Both the position numbers and the translations under genes were made by a program. The notes below the pieces were generated by a model, which saw nothing but the letters and a program-made list of their open reading frames with translations, was not told where the DNA came from and searched no databases. This document shows, piece after piece, positions 37,501 to 44,934 of a stretch of DNA of 64,000 nucleotides (position 1 is its first letter; each line of letters begins with the position of its first letter). This stretch comes from Flaviflexus ciconiae. Lineage in GTDB: Bacteria > Actinomycetota > Actinomycetes > Actinomycetales > Actinomycetaceae. Location of the stretch: assembly GCF_003971195.1 (NCBI RefSeq), contig NZ_CP034593.1, positions 2,728,001-2,792,000 on the forward strand, in the 5' to 3' direction.

Positions 37501-37725
37501 ATGACAACCATCAAAGTCTCAACGGAGCTGAGGGATCGCATCAATCGTGATGCTAAAGAGCGGGGTCTGACTGCCGCAAGCCTTATTGAGAAGCTGCTTG
37601 ATGCATATGAACGGAATTGCCGCATGGAAGCATTTGGGCAAGCGTTTAAAGGTGCCGACGCTGAGTACTGGGATGAGTTTTCGGCATGGGACATTGCCTT
37701 AGAGCTTGCGGCAGATGAAAACTGA
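37501..37725 (+). CDS. Ribbon-helix-helix antitoxin (MazE-like)
   Basis: Antitoxin of 74 residues. TIKVSTELRDRINRDAKERGLTAASLIEKLLDAYER is a ribbon-helix-helix DNA-binding fold of the CopG/MazE9 type. A short toxin-binding tail follows (DAEYWDEFSAWD). The longer frame upstream is rejected because only this part resembles a known family. The mazF-like gene starts inside its last codons (11-base overlap), which ensures coupled synthesis. Confidence 0.8.
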   Translation: MTTIKVSTELRDRINRDAKERGLTAASLIEKLLDAYERNCRMEAFGQAFKGADAEYWDEFSAWDIALELAADEN

Positions 37726-38073
37726 ACTTCGCCAAGGCACGGTTGCCTGGGTGGATCTCGATCCGGGTCGGGGAGAGAGCAACCTGGTCGCCGGCCCGTC
37801 CTCGTGGTTGCGAGCGAGCTCTATGTGAAGCAGACAGACACCCTTGCCGTCACTCTTCCGTGCACGACGCGTGACCGAGGGTGGCCGAACCACGTGAAGC
37901 TCGCTGGGAAGGATCTGAAACTGCCCAGCGATATGTATGCCATGACGGAGCAGCCGCGGACCATTGCTCGGGAACGACTGACAGGTGTTGCCGTGATGAT
38001 CGATGTCGCGGTGATGCGAGAGGTTGACATGTGGCTACGTGACTTCACTGCGTTGCCACAGTTCTCACGGTAA
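37715..38073 (+). CDS. MazF/PemK-type toxin, frameshifted
   Basis: Ribosome-independent mRNA interferase paired with the upstream antitoxin. It begins MKTELRQGTVAWVDLDPGRG, the MazF start. At 37770-37773 one G is missing from a G-run, so the first frame runs into a stop. The next frame continues with RRPVLVVASELYVKQTDTLAVTLPCTTRDRGWPNHVKL and MTEQPRTIARERL, which carries the conserved EQ-R-I site. Apart from the one-base loss the protein is complete at about 119 residues. It may be intact in the real genome if this is a homopolymer reading error. Confidence 0.8.
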
Positions 38074-38141
38074 GAAATGTGGAGGCGGTTCGATAAAGCC
38101 TGAACTGCTTGCTGATTGTGCTGGATTGCCAGTTAAGAAGA

Positions 38142-38179
38142 TGGCGCCTACCTGGTGTTTGACCGCCAGGTAGGCGCCA
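38142..38179. terminator. Perfect hairpin between convergent genes
   Basis: TGGCGCCTACCTGG and its exact complement form a 14-base stem around TGTTTGACCG. It lies between the mazF-like gene and the RIC-like gene and may end both. Confidence 0.8.
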
Positions 38180-38198
38180 GTATTGCTAGCGGCCGAAA

Positions 38199-38459
38199 CT
38201 AGAGAGCTCTCGTGTTTTCTTGGTCGGCTGCCTTGAGTGAGGCGTACGTGCCCTGGTATGCCTCGCAACCATCGGCGGGAACCGTGTAATTGTTGGTGAC
38301 CGTGCGAAGCTCCGCAAAGAAGGCGTCTTTGTCGGAGGGGCTCTCGGCGCCTGCAATGGCTTCGGTTAGTTCACGGACCCGTGTGAGCTCGGGGTGGTTC
38401 GCGCCGTGAACGCGCTCAATAAGTGGTGCAAGCTTGGTTGCTTCGTCAAGGGCAGGCAT
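38199..38459 (-). CDS. Degenerate RIC/ScdA-like (hemerythrin-fold) protein
   Basis: Small protein of 86 residues. LAPLIERVHGANHPELTRVREL and YTVPADGCEAYQGTYASL resemble two parts of the hemerythrin-like domain of di-iron RIC (ScdA/YtfE) proteins, which repair nitric-oxide-damaged iron-sulfur clusters. The His and Glu residues that hold the two irons are mostly absent, and the protein stops soon after the second block. It may therefore be a regulatory or decayed version. ATG 38459 follows GGAGA by five bases. The promoter carries an FNR-type palindrome, as do known nitrosative-stress genes. The family assignment is tentative. Confidence 0.5.
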   Translation of the reverse strand: MPALDEATKLAPLIERVHGANHPELTRVRELTEAIAGAESPSDKDAFFAELRTVTNNYTVPADGCEAYQGTYASLKAADQENTRAL

Positions 38460-38497
38460 TTCTATCTCCATTATCGTTGGGGCTGTTAAACACTCTG

Positions 38498-38539
38498 AGA
38501 ATATGAGCTCCTCCCATAGGAGTCATTGACCTGCATCAA
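38498..38539 (-). promoter_or_regulatory. FNR-type promoter of the RIC-like gene
   Basis: The palindrome TTGACCTGCATCAA (38526-38539) differs at one base from the boxes at 8.2 and 8.7 kb. A -10 hexamer TATTCT (38503 down to 38498) begins exactly 22 nt downstream on the minus strand, the same spacing as at the other two promoters. Confidence 0.65.
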
Positions 38540-38685
38540 GTCCGTAAGCGCGGAGACAGCTCGATCTGCGTGAGGCGCTATAGAGCTCTTTGGCTGGGAG
38601 GTTGTGACCTGGGTGTGCATGGCCTGGGGTGGTTGTGGAGCGGTTCCCAGCATCTCGATCTTTTGTTGATATTCCATGGATCTTG

Positions 38686-38712
38686 AGGGGGTGTCAAATA
38701 GATTGTGTACGG
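38686..38712 (+). mobile_element. Left end of an IS256-family element
   Basis: GGGGGTGTCAAATAGATTGT followed by GTACGG resembles the terminal inverted repeat of actinobacterial IS256 elements and lies 20 bases before the transposase start. The right end is missing. Confidence 0.55.
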
Positions 38713-38729
38713 GTCACCGATGAAAGGAC

Positions 38730-39148
38730 ATGATGGTGACTGTGACTGATACGCAACCAAACCCGAGACGGGCTGAAGAGATCGTTGATCGGCTCAAGGT
38801 ATCTGGAGCTCTGGACGAGCTGTTCGCGAAGATTGATTCTGGTGAGGTTGAGCTGACCGGTGATGGTGGACTCGTGCCTGCCCTGATCAAGGAAACTCTC
38901 GAGCGTGGCCTGCAGGCTGAGATGACTTCGCATCTGGGTTATGCCGCGGGCGATCGTGAAGCGAAGACCACGACAAACGTACGCAATGGTTCGTACCCGA
39001 AGACGGTAGCCTCAGATGTCGGCGACCTTGAGATCATGGTGCCCCGCGACCGGGATGGGTTGTTCACACCGCGGCTGGTGCCCAAAGGCAACCGGCGGCT
39101 GGGCGGGCTTGATGACATGATCATCAGTTTGTATGCGGGCGGGATGAC
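38730..39148 (+). pseudogene. IS256-family (Mutator) transposase, 3' truncated
   Basis: N-terminal third of a Mutator-type transposase. The sequence includes GDGGLVPALIKETLERGLQAEMTSHLGYAAGDREAK, NGSYPKTVASDVGDLEIMVPRDRDGLFTPRLVPK and DDMIISLYAGGMT. These precede the catalytic DDE region in intact proteins of about 400 residues. At about 39148 the reading leaves the transposase and enters a flavoprotein gene on the opposite strand. The element thus lost its catalytic part and its right end, so it cannot move by itself. GAAAGGA lies near the ATG. Confidence 0.85.
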
Positions 39149-39363
39149 GGGTCGATGCCCTTTCCCTGCATGAGGCGCGCCCCGTCGACGATCTCTGCCC
39201 CGCGGCGGAGGATCTTCTTCGGGTCACAGCCTCGAAGCACGCACGTCCCGCCATAGGACAGGCTGTCGACGATGGCGACTCGCCATCCCTCCTTCGCGCA
39301 TGCAGTTGCTGCAGTGGATCCGGCAGTGCCGGTGCCGATGACGATGAGGTGGGAGTCCGTCAC
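39149..39363 (-). pseudogene. N-terminal fragment of a mercuric-reductase-like flavoprotein
   Basis: Fragment of a pyridine-nucleotide disulfide oxidoreductase. LIVIGTGTAGSTAATACAKEGWRVAIVD is the FAD-binding Rossmann motif, and GGTCVLRGCDPKKIL carries the redox-active disulfide in the form seen in mercuric-reductase-like enzymes. The GTG start at 39363 is intact. After about 70 residues the gene is cut where the IS256 remnant begins (39148). About 85 percent of the expected protein is absent from the window. Confidence 0.75.
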
Positions 39364-39584
39364 TGTGCACTCCTCTCGGATGTGCTAGTCGTCGGGTTAA
39401 GGCGGAGCCGGGTCGGAGGTGCCGTTGACGACGTGTGCTGCGGGTTCGGCTCGGCCGATGCACCTCGCATGATGGTGTGATCCAGACTATATACGGTGCT
39501 ATTCTTCAGGTTCACCGGAGGATCGGAAGCTTTCAGCTTCGCTGTCCGTGACGAGCCTGGCCGCGCAGGCAGGAAGGTCATCAA

Positions 39585-39938
39585 ATGAACGAACATCACA
39601 GAATCTCCTACATCGAGCTCGGCGTCACCGATCTAGCAAAAACCCGCAACTTCTACGAAACGGCGTTCGGATGGGAGTTCAACGAGTACGGCCCCTCGTA
39701 CTGCGGGATCAGGTCGTCCGATGGGGACGGGGAGATCGGTGGACTGGACGCTGGTTCGGCTCCGAGAGACGGAGGGCCGCTCATCCTCATTTTCTCCAAC
39801 GATCTGGAGGCGTCTGTTGAGGCAGTGGAAAACGTCGGCGGAACCCTCGCAGTGCCGCCCTACGCCTACCCGGGCGGGCGCAGGTTCGAGTTCCTCGATC
39901 CCAGCGGCAACCGGCTAGGGGTCTTCTCAAACGAATGA
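39585..39938 (+). CDS. VOC-family protein
   Basis: Small metal-dependent-type VOC protein of 117 residues. ISYIELGVTDLAKTRNFYETAFGWEFNEYG is a classic first module, and FSNDLEASVEAVENVGGTLAVPPYAYPGGRRFEFLDPSGNRLGVF the second, with the conserved metal Glu in the last strand. The substrate cannot be predicted. AGGAAGG lies eight bases before the ATG. It is the first complete gene after the truncated flavoprotein and starts the block that includes the heliorhodopsin. Confidence 0.85.
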   Translation: MNEHHRISYIELGVTDLAKTRNFYETAFGWEFNEYGPSYCGIRSSDGDGEIGGLDAGSAPRDGGPLILIFSNDLEASVEAVENVGGTLAVPPYAYPGGRRFEFLDPSGNRLGVFSNE

Positions 39939-40059
39939 GCCGGCGGCCAGTCCGCTCAGCTGCGGCCGGTGAAGGCCGGAGCGGTCGTGCTGGCGGTCAA
40001 GGTCTTCATGAGCGTAGCGCACTGTGTCGATGGTCGGCAGCGTATGAAAGGATCTCCCT

Positions 40060-40590
40060 ATGTTTTTCGACTCCTGGTCAGATCTCAGCCGCATCCTCAT
40101 CATCGGCGTCCTCACCTACGGCGCCGTCGTCGTCGCACTCCGGCTGACAGGCAAGAGGACGCTGTCGCAGCTCAACGCCTTCGACTTCATCGTCACCGTT
40201 GCGCTCGGCTCCGTCATGGCGACGATCATGCTGTCATCCGACGTCTCGCTCAGCGAGGGCGTCCTCGCCTTCGGGCTCTTGGCCGGGCTGCAGTTCGTCG
40301 TCGCTTTCGTCAGCTCCCGAGTGCCCTGGGCTCGCAAGCTCCTCACGTCCCGCTCGGCGCTCCTGGTGCACCAAGGGAACGTCCTTAGCGAGGCGCTCGT
40401 CGAGCATCGGCTGAGCGAATCGGCGCTCCGACAGGCGGTCCGCATGAAGGGATTCGGCGGACTCGACCAGGTCGGGGCTGTCATCCTCGAGACGAACGGA
40501 ACGCTGAGCGTCATCTCCGTTGACAACATGGGGGACCGGTGGGCGCTCGCGGATGTCGAGGGCGCCACGGACCTGACCGAGCGAGACTGA
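40060..40590 (+). CDS. DUF421 (YetF-type) membrane protein
   Basis: Membrane protein of 176 residues. Three N-terminal helices (ILIIGVLTYGAVVVALRL, FDFIVTVALGSVMATIML, LAFGLLAGLQFVVAFVSS) with the family signature GKRTLSQLNAFDFIVTVALGS precede a cytoplasmic alpha/beta domain (LVHQGNVLSEALVEHRLSESALRQAVR, GAVILETNGTLSVI). Members of the YetF family are poorly understood; some act in spore or envelope stress. AAAGGA precedes the ATG. It lies 107 bases upstream of the heliorhodopsin gene on the same strand and may be co-transcribed with it. Confidence 0.88.
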   Translation: MFFDSWSDLSRILIIGVLTYGAVVVALRLTGKRTLSQLNAFDFIVTVALGSVMATIMLSSDVSLSEGVLAFGLLAGLQFVVAFVSSRVPWARKLLTSRSALLVHQGNVLSEALVEHRLSESALRQAVRMKGFGGLDQVGAVILETNGTLSVISVDNMGDRWALADVEGATDLTERD

Positions 40591-40697
40591 CAGGCCCGCT
40601 CCGTCGAGTGAAGCGAGGAGCGTGCGACCGTTGCGATGACCGGGAGCGAGGCGGACCTGTATCTTGACAGCATTAGACATCCACTGATCGGAGAACC

Positions 40698-41468
40698 GTG
40701 AGCACAGAAATTGATGCAGGCCGGTATGCCGGCCTGCGCAGGTACAACATCATTGCCGCGGTCATGCATGCGGCCCAAGCAGTTGCCGTGGTGTTACTCG
40801 CAACTGACTTCACGCTGCCGGTCACGGCCAGCTACCTCGCAGGCCCTCCGGGAAGCCCTCCCGGTGAGGCGGTCACGTTGTGGGACGTGCCAATTCCGAT
40901 GGCGATCGCTGCGTTCCTTGCGCTGTCCTCGCTATTTCACATCATCGTGTCGATTCCGCCGTTCTTCCAGCGCTACCGAGATGGTCTGGCGCAGGGCCAC
41001 AACTACTTCCGCTGGGTCGAGTACGCACTGTCAGCCTCGCTCATGATCGTCATCATCGCCCAGCTCGTCGGTATCTCCGACGTCGTTGCCCTCGTTGCAA
41101 TCTTCGGTGTCAATGCCTCAATGATCCTCTTCGGCTGGCTGCAGGAGCGCTATCATCGGCCGGGCGATGGCGGGTGGCTGCCCTTCATCTTCGGATGTTT
41201 TGCAGGCGTCGTCCCCTGGATCGGCATCGTCATCTACACGATCGCCCCGGGCTCGACCACGGGAGCAGAGCCTCCCGGCTTCGTCTACGGAATCATCGTC
41301 TCCCTCTTTCTCTTCTTCAATGTCTTCGCGATTGTCCAGTGGCTTCAATACCGCCCCGTCGGAAAGTTCCGCGACTACCTCCTGGGAGAGCGCCTCTACA
41401 TCACCCTCAGCCTCACGGCGAAGTCCGCTCTGGCATGGCAGATCTTCGCAGGAACCCTCGCCGCCTGA
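40698..41468 (+). CDS. Heliorhodopsin
   Basis: Light-sensing seven-helix retinal protein of the heliorhodopsin family, with the N-terminus inside the cell. The 256-residue protein aligns with the known type protein 48C12 with a one-residue offset. It shows His24 and Gln27 (YNIIAAVMHAAQAVAVV), His81 (ALSSLFHIIVS), the counterion Glu108 (FRWVEYALSASLMIVIIA), Asn139 (AIFGVNASMILFGW) and the retinal-binding Lys242 (LSLTAKSALAWQIFAGTL). All the key residues are present, so it should bind retinal if that is available. The GTG start has GGAGA just upstream. No carotenoid or retinal synthesis gene is visible in the window. Heliorhodopsins are thought to signal rather than pump ions; the partner here is unknown. 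Confidence 0.95.
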   Translation: MSTEIDAGRYAGLRRYNIIAAVMHAAQAVAVVLLATDFTLPVTASYLAGPPGSPPGEAVTLWDVPIPMAIAAFLALSSLFHIIVSIPPFFQRYRDGLAQGHNYFRWVEYALSASLMIVIIAQLVGISDVVALVAIFGVNASMILFGWLQERYHRPGDGGWLPFIFGCFAGVVPWIGIVIYTIAPGSTTGAEPPGFVYGIIVSLFLFFNVFAIVQWLQYRPVGKFRDYLLGERLYITLSLTAKSALAWQIFAGTLAA

Positions 41469-41548
41469 CAGTTGAGCCACACCGGCCCGAGTTCGCTGCC
41501 CCTGAAGAAGGGATGCCCATGCGGACCAGCCGCGTAGGCTAATCCCCC

Positions 41549-42031
41549 ATGAAGCGAACGGGGCTGGAGATGACGGAGGACGGTCGGTACATCGTCGTCA
41601 AAGGGCGGCGGTGGCGAGCATCTGATCCGAGCATTCCGGAAGAGTTGAAGGATGAGCTGGTGCGGGAGCTCATGCGGGCTCGTCGAGCCATCAAAGGCGG
41701 AGATATGTCAGCCCGCGCGCGGGTTCACGCTGCCAAGACGGCCCTTGGGGAGCGCGGAGAGCCGTGGTGGGAGCAGACTGCCGACGGGAGGCGCTCGCGA
41801 GCAGTGGCAACTGTGTCAGCTTTGCTGAGCGGCCGCGATGGGGAGCCTGTCCACTCGCGTGAGGTCGCGCAGGTCGTCGGCGGCGAGCAGTGGCAGAATA
41901 TCGTCGAGATCGCCATGCGGGAGGCCGTCGGAAAACAGTGGGCCCTGCGAGAGCACGATGGTGGGCTTGCGGTCTCTCAAAAGCCAGTGGCCAGAGGCGG
42001 CGCAACGACGCCAGAGCCCAAGGAGAGCTGA
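41549..42031 (+). CDS. DUF3253-type protein with basic N-terminal motif
   Basis: Soluble protein of 160 residues in two parts. Residues about 8-50 (DGRYIVVKGRRWRASDPSIPEELKDELVRELMRARRAI) form a motif found in a widespread family sometimes misnamed as a biopolymer transporter. The C-terminal part (VHSREVAQVVGGEQWQNIVEIAMREAVGKQWALREHDGGLAV) is a winged-helix-like DUF3253 fold that could bind DNA. The gene begins 80 bases after the heliorhodopsin stop on the same strand, so it may be the output partner of the photoreceptor; that is inference from position only. No membrane segment. Confidence 0.7.
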   Translation: MKRTGLEMTEDGRYIVVKGRRWRASDPSIPEELKDELVRELMRARRAIKGGDMSARARVHAAKTALGERGEPWWEQTADGRRSRAVATVSALLSGRDGEPVHSREVAQVVGGEQWQNIVEIAMREAVGKQWALREHDGGLAVSQKPVARGGATTPEPKES

Positions 42032-42036
42032 ACGGA

Positions 42037-42700
42037 TCACCGCCTGAGCCAGACGAGATGCTCCTCGTCTCCCTGGAGCTCCAGCCGGCGCCAGAGGACA
42101 CTGCCGGGAACGGCTTGCGAGGCGTGGTGAGCGATGGCGCGGCGCTGTGCAGAGCGGTCGACCGTGAGGACGAGGTCTCCGACCGTCTCGCATCCAGCGA
42201 AGGGTGCTCCCGTCTCTTCCATCAGAGCCTGGGCGACGTTGTTCGACAGCGTCCACGCCAGTACAGGAAGATCAAGCTCGTCTGCTGCAGCCACGGCCGC
42301 CTCGGAGGCTGCGATGTGGTCGGGGTGAGCGGTAATGCCGGTGAGATCGAAGACGAGCATGCCATCCGCATCAGTGCCTCGTGCGGCGTCTTCGACCCTT
42401 GTTCTCAGATCTTCGAAGTCCCAGGCGCCCAGTCCGCCGTCGGGCAGGTCGAGCAGCCTCGTTGACGCGGCGCCGATCTCTTGCGCCGCAGCATGGAGCT
42501 CGTCGGCCCGAATCTCAGCGAGGTTCGGCGCTGCGCCCAGCGTTGAGGCTTCTCCCTGGGTGAAGCACAGCACGTCGACCTCCGCGCCATTCTGCGCGAA
42601 AGCATCGATGATCGCTCCAAGTCCGAACGACTCATCGTCAGGGTGTGCAACAACAACGAGGACGCTCTTCCAATCGGGCAGACGTGGTGAAGTGGCCATG
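42037..42700 (-). CDS. PIG-L (LmbE-like) deacetylase
   Basis: Zinc-dependent N-deacetylase of 220 residues. It shows SVLVVVAHPDDESFGLGAIIDAF with the HPDD metal motif, CFTQGEASTLGAAPNLAEIRADEL, and GITAHPDHIAASEAAVAAA with the second His motif. The substrate class (GlcNAc-type sugars or related) is not resolved. ATG 42700 is preferred; the reading frame continues upstream without resemblance to the family. It converges on the DUF3253 gene with five bases between the stops. A second PIG-L protein in the window is Mca. Confidence 0.9.
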
Positions 42701-42727
42701 CACCCAATATACCCCCAGGGGTACCGT

Positions 42728-43030
42728 GAATGCGCGGAGAATTCTGAATTCGCCGTGTCGGCCGATCTGGTGGGCATGATCGCCGAGGCTGCAGAGCAGA
42801 TGATGCGTCTCAGCGGCGGCTCAGCGGTCTGTGCGATGACGAAGGCGGGGACGTCTGTTCCCGGGATCAAGTATGCGGAACGCTGATGGGCAGGGCTGCG
42901 AGAAGTCGAACGTGCGATAGCGGGCGATTCGAACGCCGATGTTGCTGTGCACGCTGTGGCCGCACGGTGGCGTAAAGGGCTCGACACGGCGATTGAAAGG
43001 GATGCGGGACGCGATTGGGCGGCGTATTAG
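42728..43030 (+). pseudogene. Possible decayed small gene
   Basis: One frame reads NSEFAVSADLVGMIAEAAEQMMRLSGGSAV, is broken by TGA at 42884-42886, and continues in frame as LREVERAIAGDSNADVAVHAVAARWRKGLDTAIERDAGRDWAAY to a stop at 43028. Both halves have protein-like helix patterns and coding-type codon use, and no start codon is seen. The family is not recognised. It is otherwise unexplained sequence between the PIG-L gene and the ABC1 kinase. Confidence 0.35.
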
Positions 43031-43173
43031 CACGGCGGAGTCGATGCGGTGGCCGACTTCGCTGATCGCCTGCGGTGAATGGCCGAGAAGGGAAATGTCC
43101 CGAGCAGCGGCGAAGCGTCGCAGATGCTGTCGTTCAGCGCTTGCTGCGGAGCATCCTCCGGTAATGTGTGGGC

Positions 43174-44820
43174 ATGGCAAGCCACCTCAATCGATACCGT
43201 GAGATCGCAAACGTTCTGACCCGCAATGGACTTCGTGCCCTGGCGCTCCAAGCGGGGCTGGGGAGGTGGCTTCCCGCCGAAAGCGAGACGGTCGAGGCGG
43301 GAGATGACGACGCTCTGCCCGAGCTTCTCGTCTCCGCCTTCGAAGAGCTGGGGACAGCTTTCGTCAAGCTCGGCCAGCTCATCTCCATGCGACCCGACAT
43401 CTTCCCTGAAGCGTATTGCACAGCGTTCGGCCGGCTCACCGATGACACGAATCCGATCCCCTTCGACGAGCTCGCTGAGGTCGTTCACGAAGACCTCGGT
43501 GCGACGGTGGATGAACTGTTCGAGTCGTTCGACCGCACCCCGCTCGCCTCGGCATCGATCGGCCAGGTCTACGCGGCGCGCCTGCACGACGGTCGTGAGG
43601 CCGTCGTCAAGATCCGCAAACCCGGAGTGGTGGAAGAGGTCAACATCGACCTTGAGATCCTCCACAATCTTGCTCGTCGCATGACCCGCAGCTCGGACAT
43701 GCTCGTCGACATGGACTTCCCAAGCGTCGTCGAAGAATTCTCAGACGCTCTGCGAGCAGAGCTCGACTATCTCGTCGAAGCTCGCGCGTGCGAAGAGATC
43801 GGTGAGAATTTCAAAGATGTCGATGGTGTCCACGTCCCGTGGATTGACTGGGAGACGACGACCTCGAGAGTGATGACGATGGAAGGGCTGTCTGGCATCC
43901 GCATCGACGATGTCGACGCCCTCGATGAGGCAGGGATTGACCGCTCCGATCTCGCCTACCGGGCAGCCGAGATCTTCATTCGGATGATTTTCGAGGACGG
44001 AGTCTTCCATGCGGACCCGCATGCGGGGAATCTCTTCGTTGAGCGCGACGGCACCATCGGCATATTCGACTTCGGGTCCGTCGGCCGCATCAGTGAAGAC
44101 CTCCGTCGCCGTTTCGCCAGCATGATGATGGCCTTTGTTGAGGGCGACACCGATGGCCTGGCCAGCTCTCTCCTCCGCATCGCCCCACCCCGGGGCCCGC
44201 TCGATCGGCGCCTCCTGCGAAGTGACGTCGCACGCATCACCGAGCGCATGGACGGCCAAACGCTTGCCGAGATCGACATCGACAGGCTCGCCAGCCAGAT
44301 ATTCTCGATCGTCCGCACGCACCGTCTCTCGCTCCCACCCAACGTTGTGCAGCTCTTCCGCATGCTTATGATCGCTGACGGGCTTGGTCGAACAATCCAT
44401 CCCGATTTCGACATCAACGAGGCACTTACCCCTTACACGAATCGCCTAGTCGAGGAGAAGCTTGATCCTAAGTGGCTCGCAGAACGTCTACGGGCTGCGG
44501 CCATGACCGCTGCAGAGTTCAGCACCGAGCTGCCCAGCTACATCCGCACAATCATGGAGCAGATCGAGCGAGGTGGGGTCGACATCAACATCCGCGCAAG
44601 CGAGATCGAGCCGCTTGTGGAGCGCATGGAGCGGACGGGCGACAGGATGGTCGCCGCCCTCATCGTCGCCGCCATGATCACCGGCGGAACGAACCTCCTC
44701 GCGGCATACAAAGACAGCCTCGGCCGCTTCATCGGCCCCATCGCCGCGGCCGGTGGAGCGGCTCTCACCGGTGGCAGTGCCTACATCGCTTGGAGCTCGC
44801 GACCGCGTCGCCTGAGGTAG
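43174..44820 (+). CDS. ABC1/UbiB-family atypical kinase
   Basis: Protein of 548 residues of the ABC1/AarF/UbiB family, which act as ATPases or kinases supporting isoprenoid-lipid or quinone metabolism. It carries the KxGQ motif (AFVKLGQLISMRPDIFP), the A-rich loop ASASIGQVYAARLHDGREAVVKIRKPGV, ELDYLVEARACEEI, HADPHAGNLFVERDGTIGIFDFGSVG with the catalytic and metal residues, and two C-terminal membrane-like segments (MVAALIVAAMITGGTNLL). It appears complete. GTG 43168 is an alternative start two codons upstream. It stands alone between a decayed gene and a broken MetE-like gene. Confidence 0.92.
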   Translation: MASHLNRYREIANVLTRNGLRALALQAGLGRWLPAESETVEAGDDDALPELLVSAFEELGTAFVKLGQLISMRPDIFPEAYCTAFGRLTDDTNPIPFDELAEVVHEDLGATVDELFESFDRTPLASASIGQVYAARLHDGREAVVKIRKPGVVEEVNIDLEILHNLARRMTRSSDMLVDMDFPSVVEEFSDALRAELDYLVEARACEEIGENFKDVDGVHVPWIDWETTTSRVMTMEGLSGIRIDDVDALDEAGIDRSDLAYRAAEIFIRMIFEDGVFHADPHAGNLFVERDGTIGIFDFGSVGRISEDLRRRFASMMMAFVEGDTDGLASSLLRIAPPRGPLDRRLLRSDVARITERMDGQTLAEIDIDRLASQIFSIVRTHRLSLPPNVVQLFRMLMIADGLGRTIHPDFDINEALTPYTNRLVEEKLDPKWLAERLRAAAMTAAEFSTELPSYIRTIMEQIERGGVDINIRASEIEPLVERMERTGDRMVAALIVAAMITGGTNLLAAYKDSLGRFIGPIAAAGGAALTGGSAYIAWSSRPRRLR

Positions 44821-44934
44821 GTCGATCGAGCGGGGCAGGACAGACCTGTTATGCCCGCCAGTTGGACTGCCCGAGTATTCATGGGCAGCCCGCCTATGCT
44901 TGACGTCAACGCATTGATCGAATGGGAGACAAGA

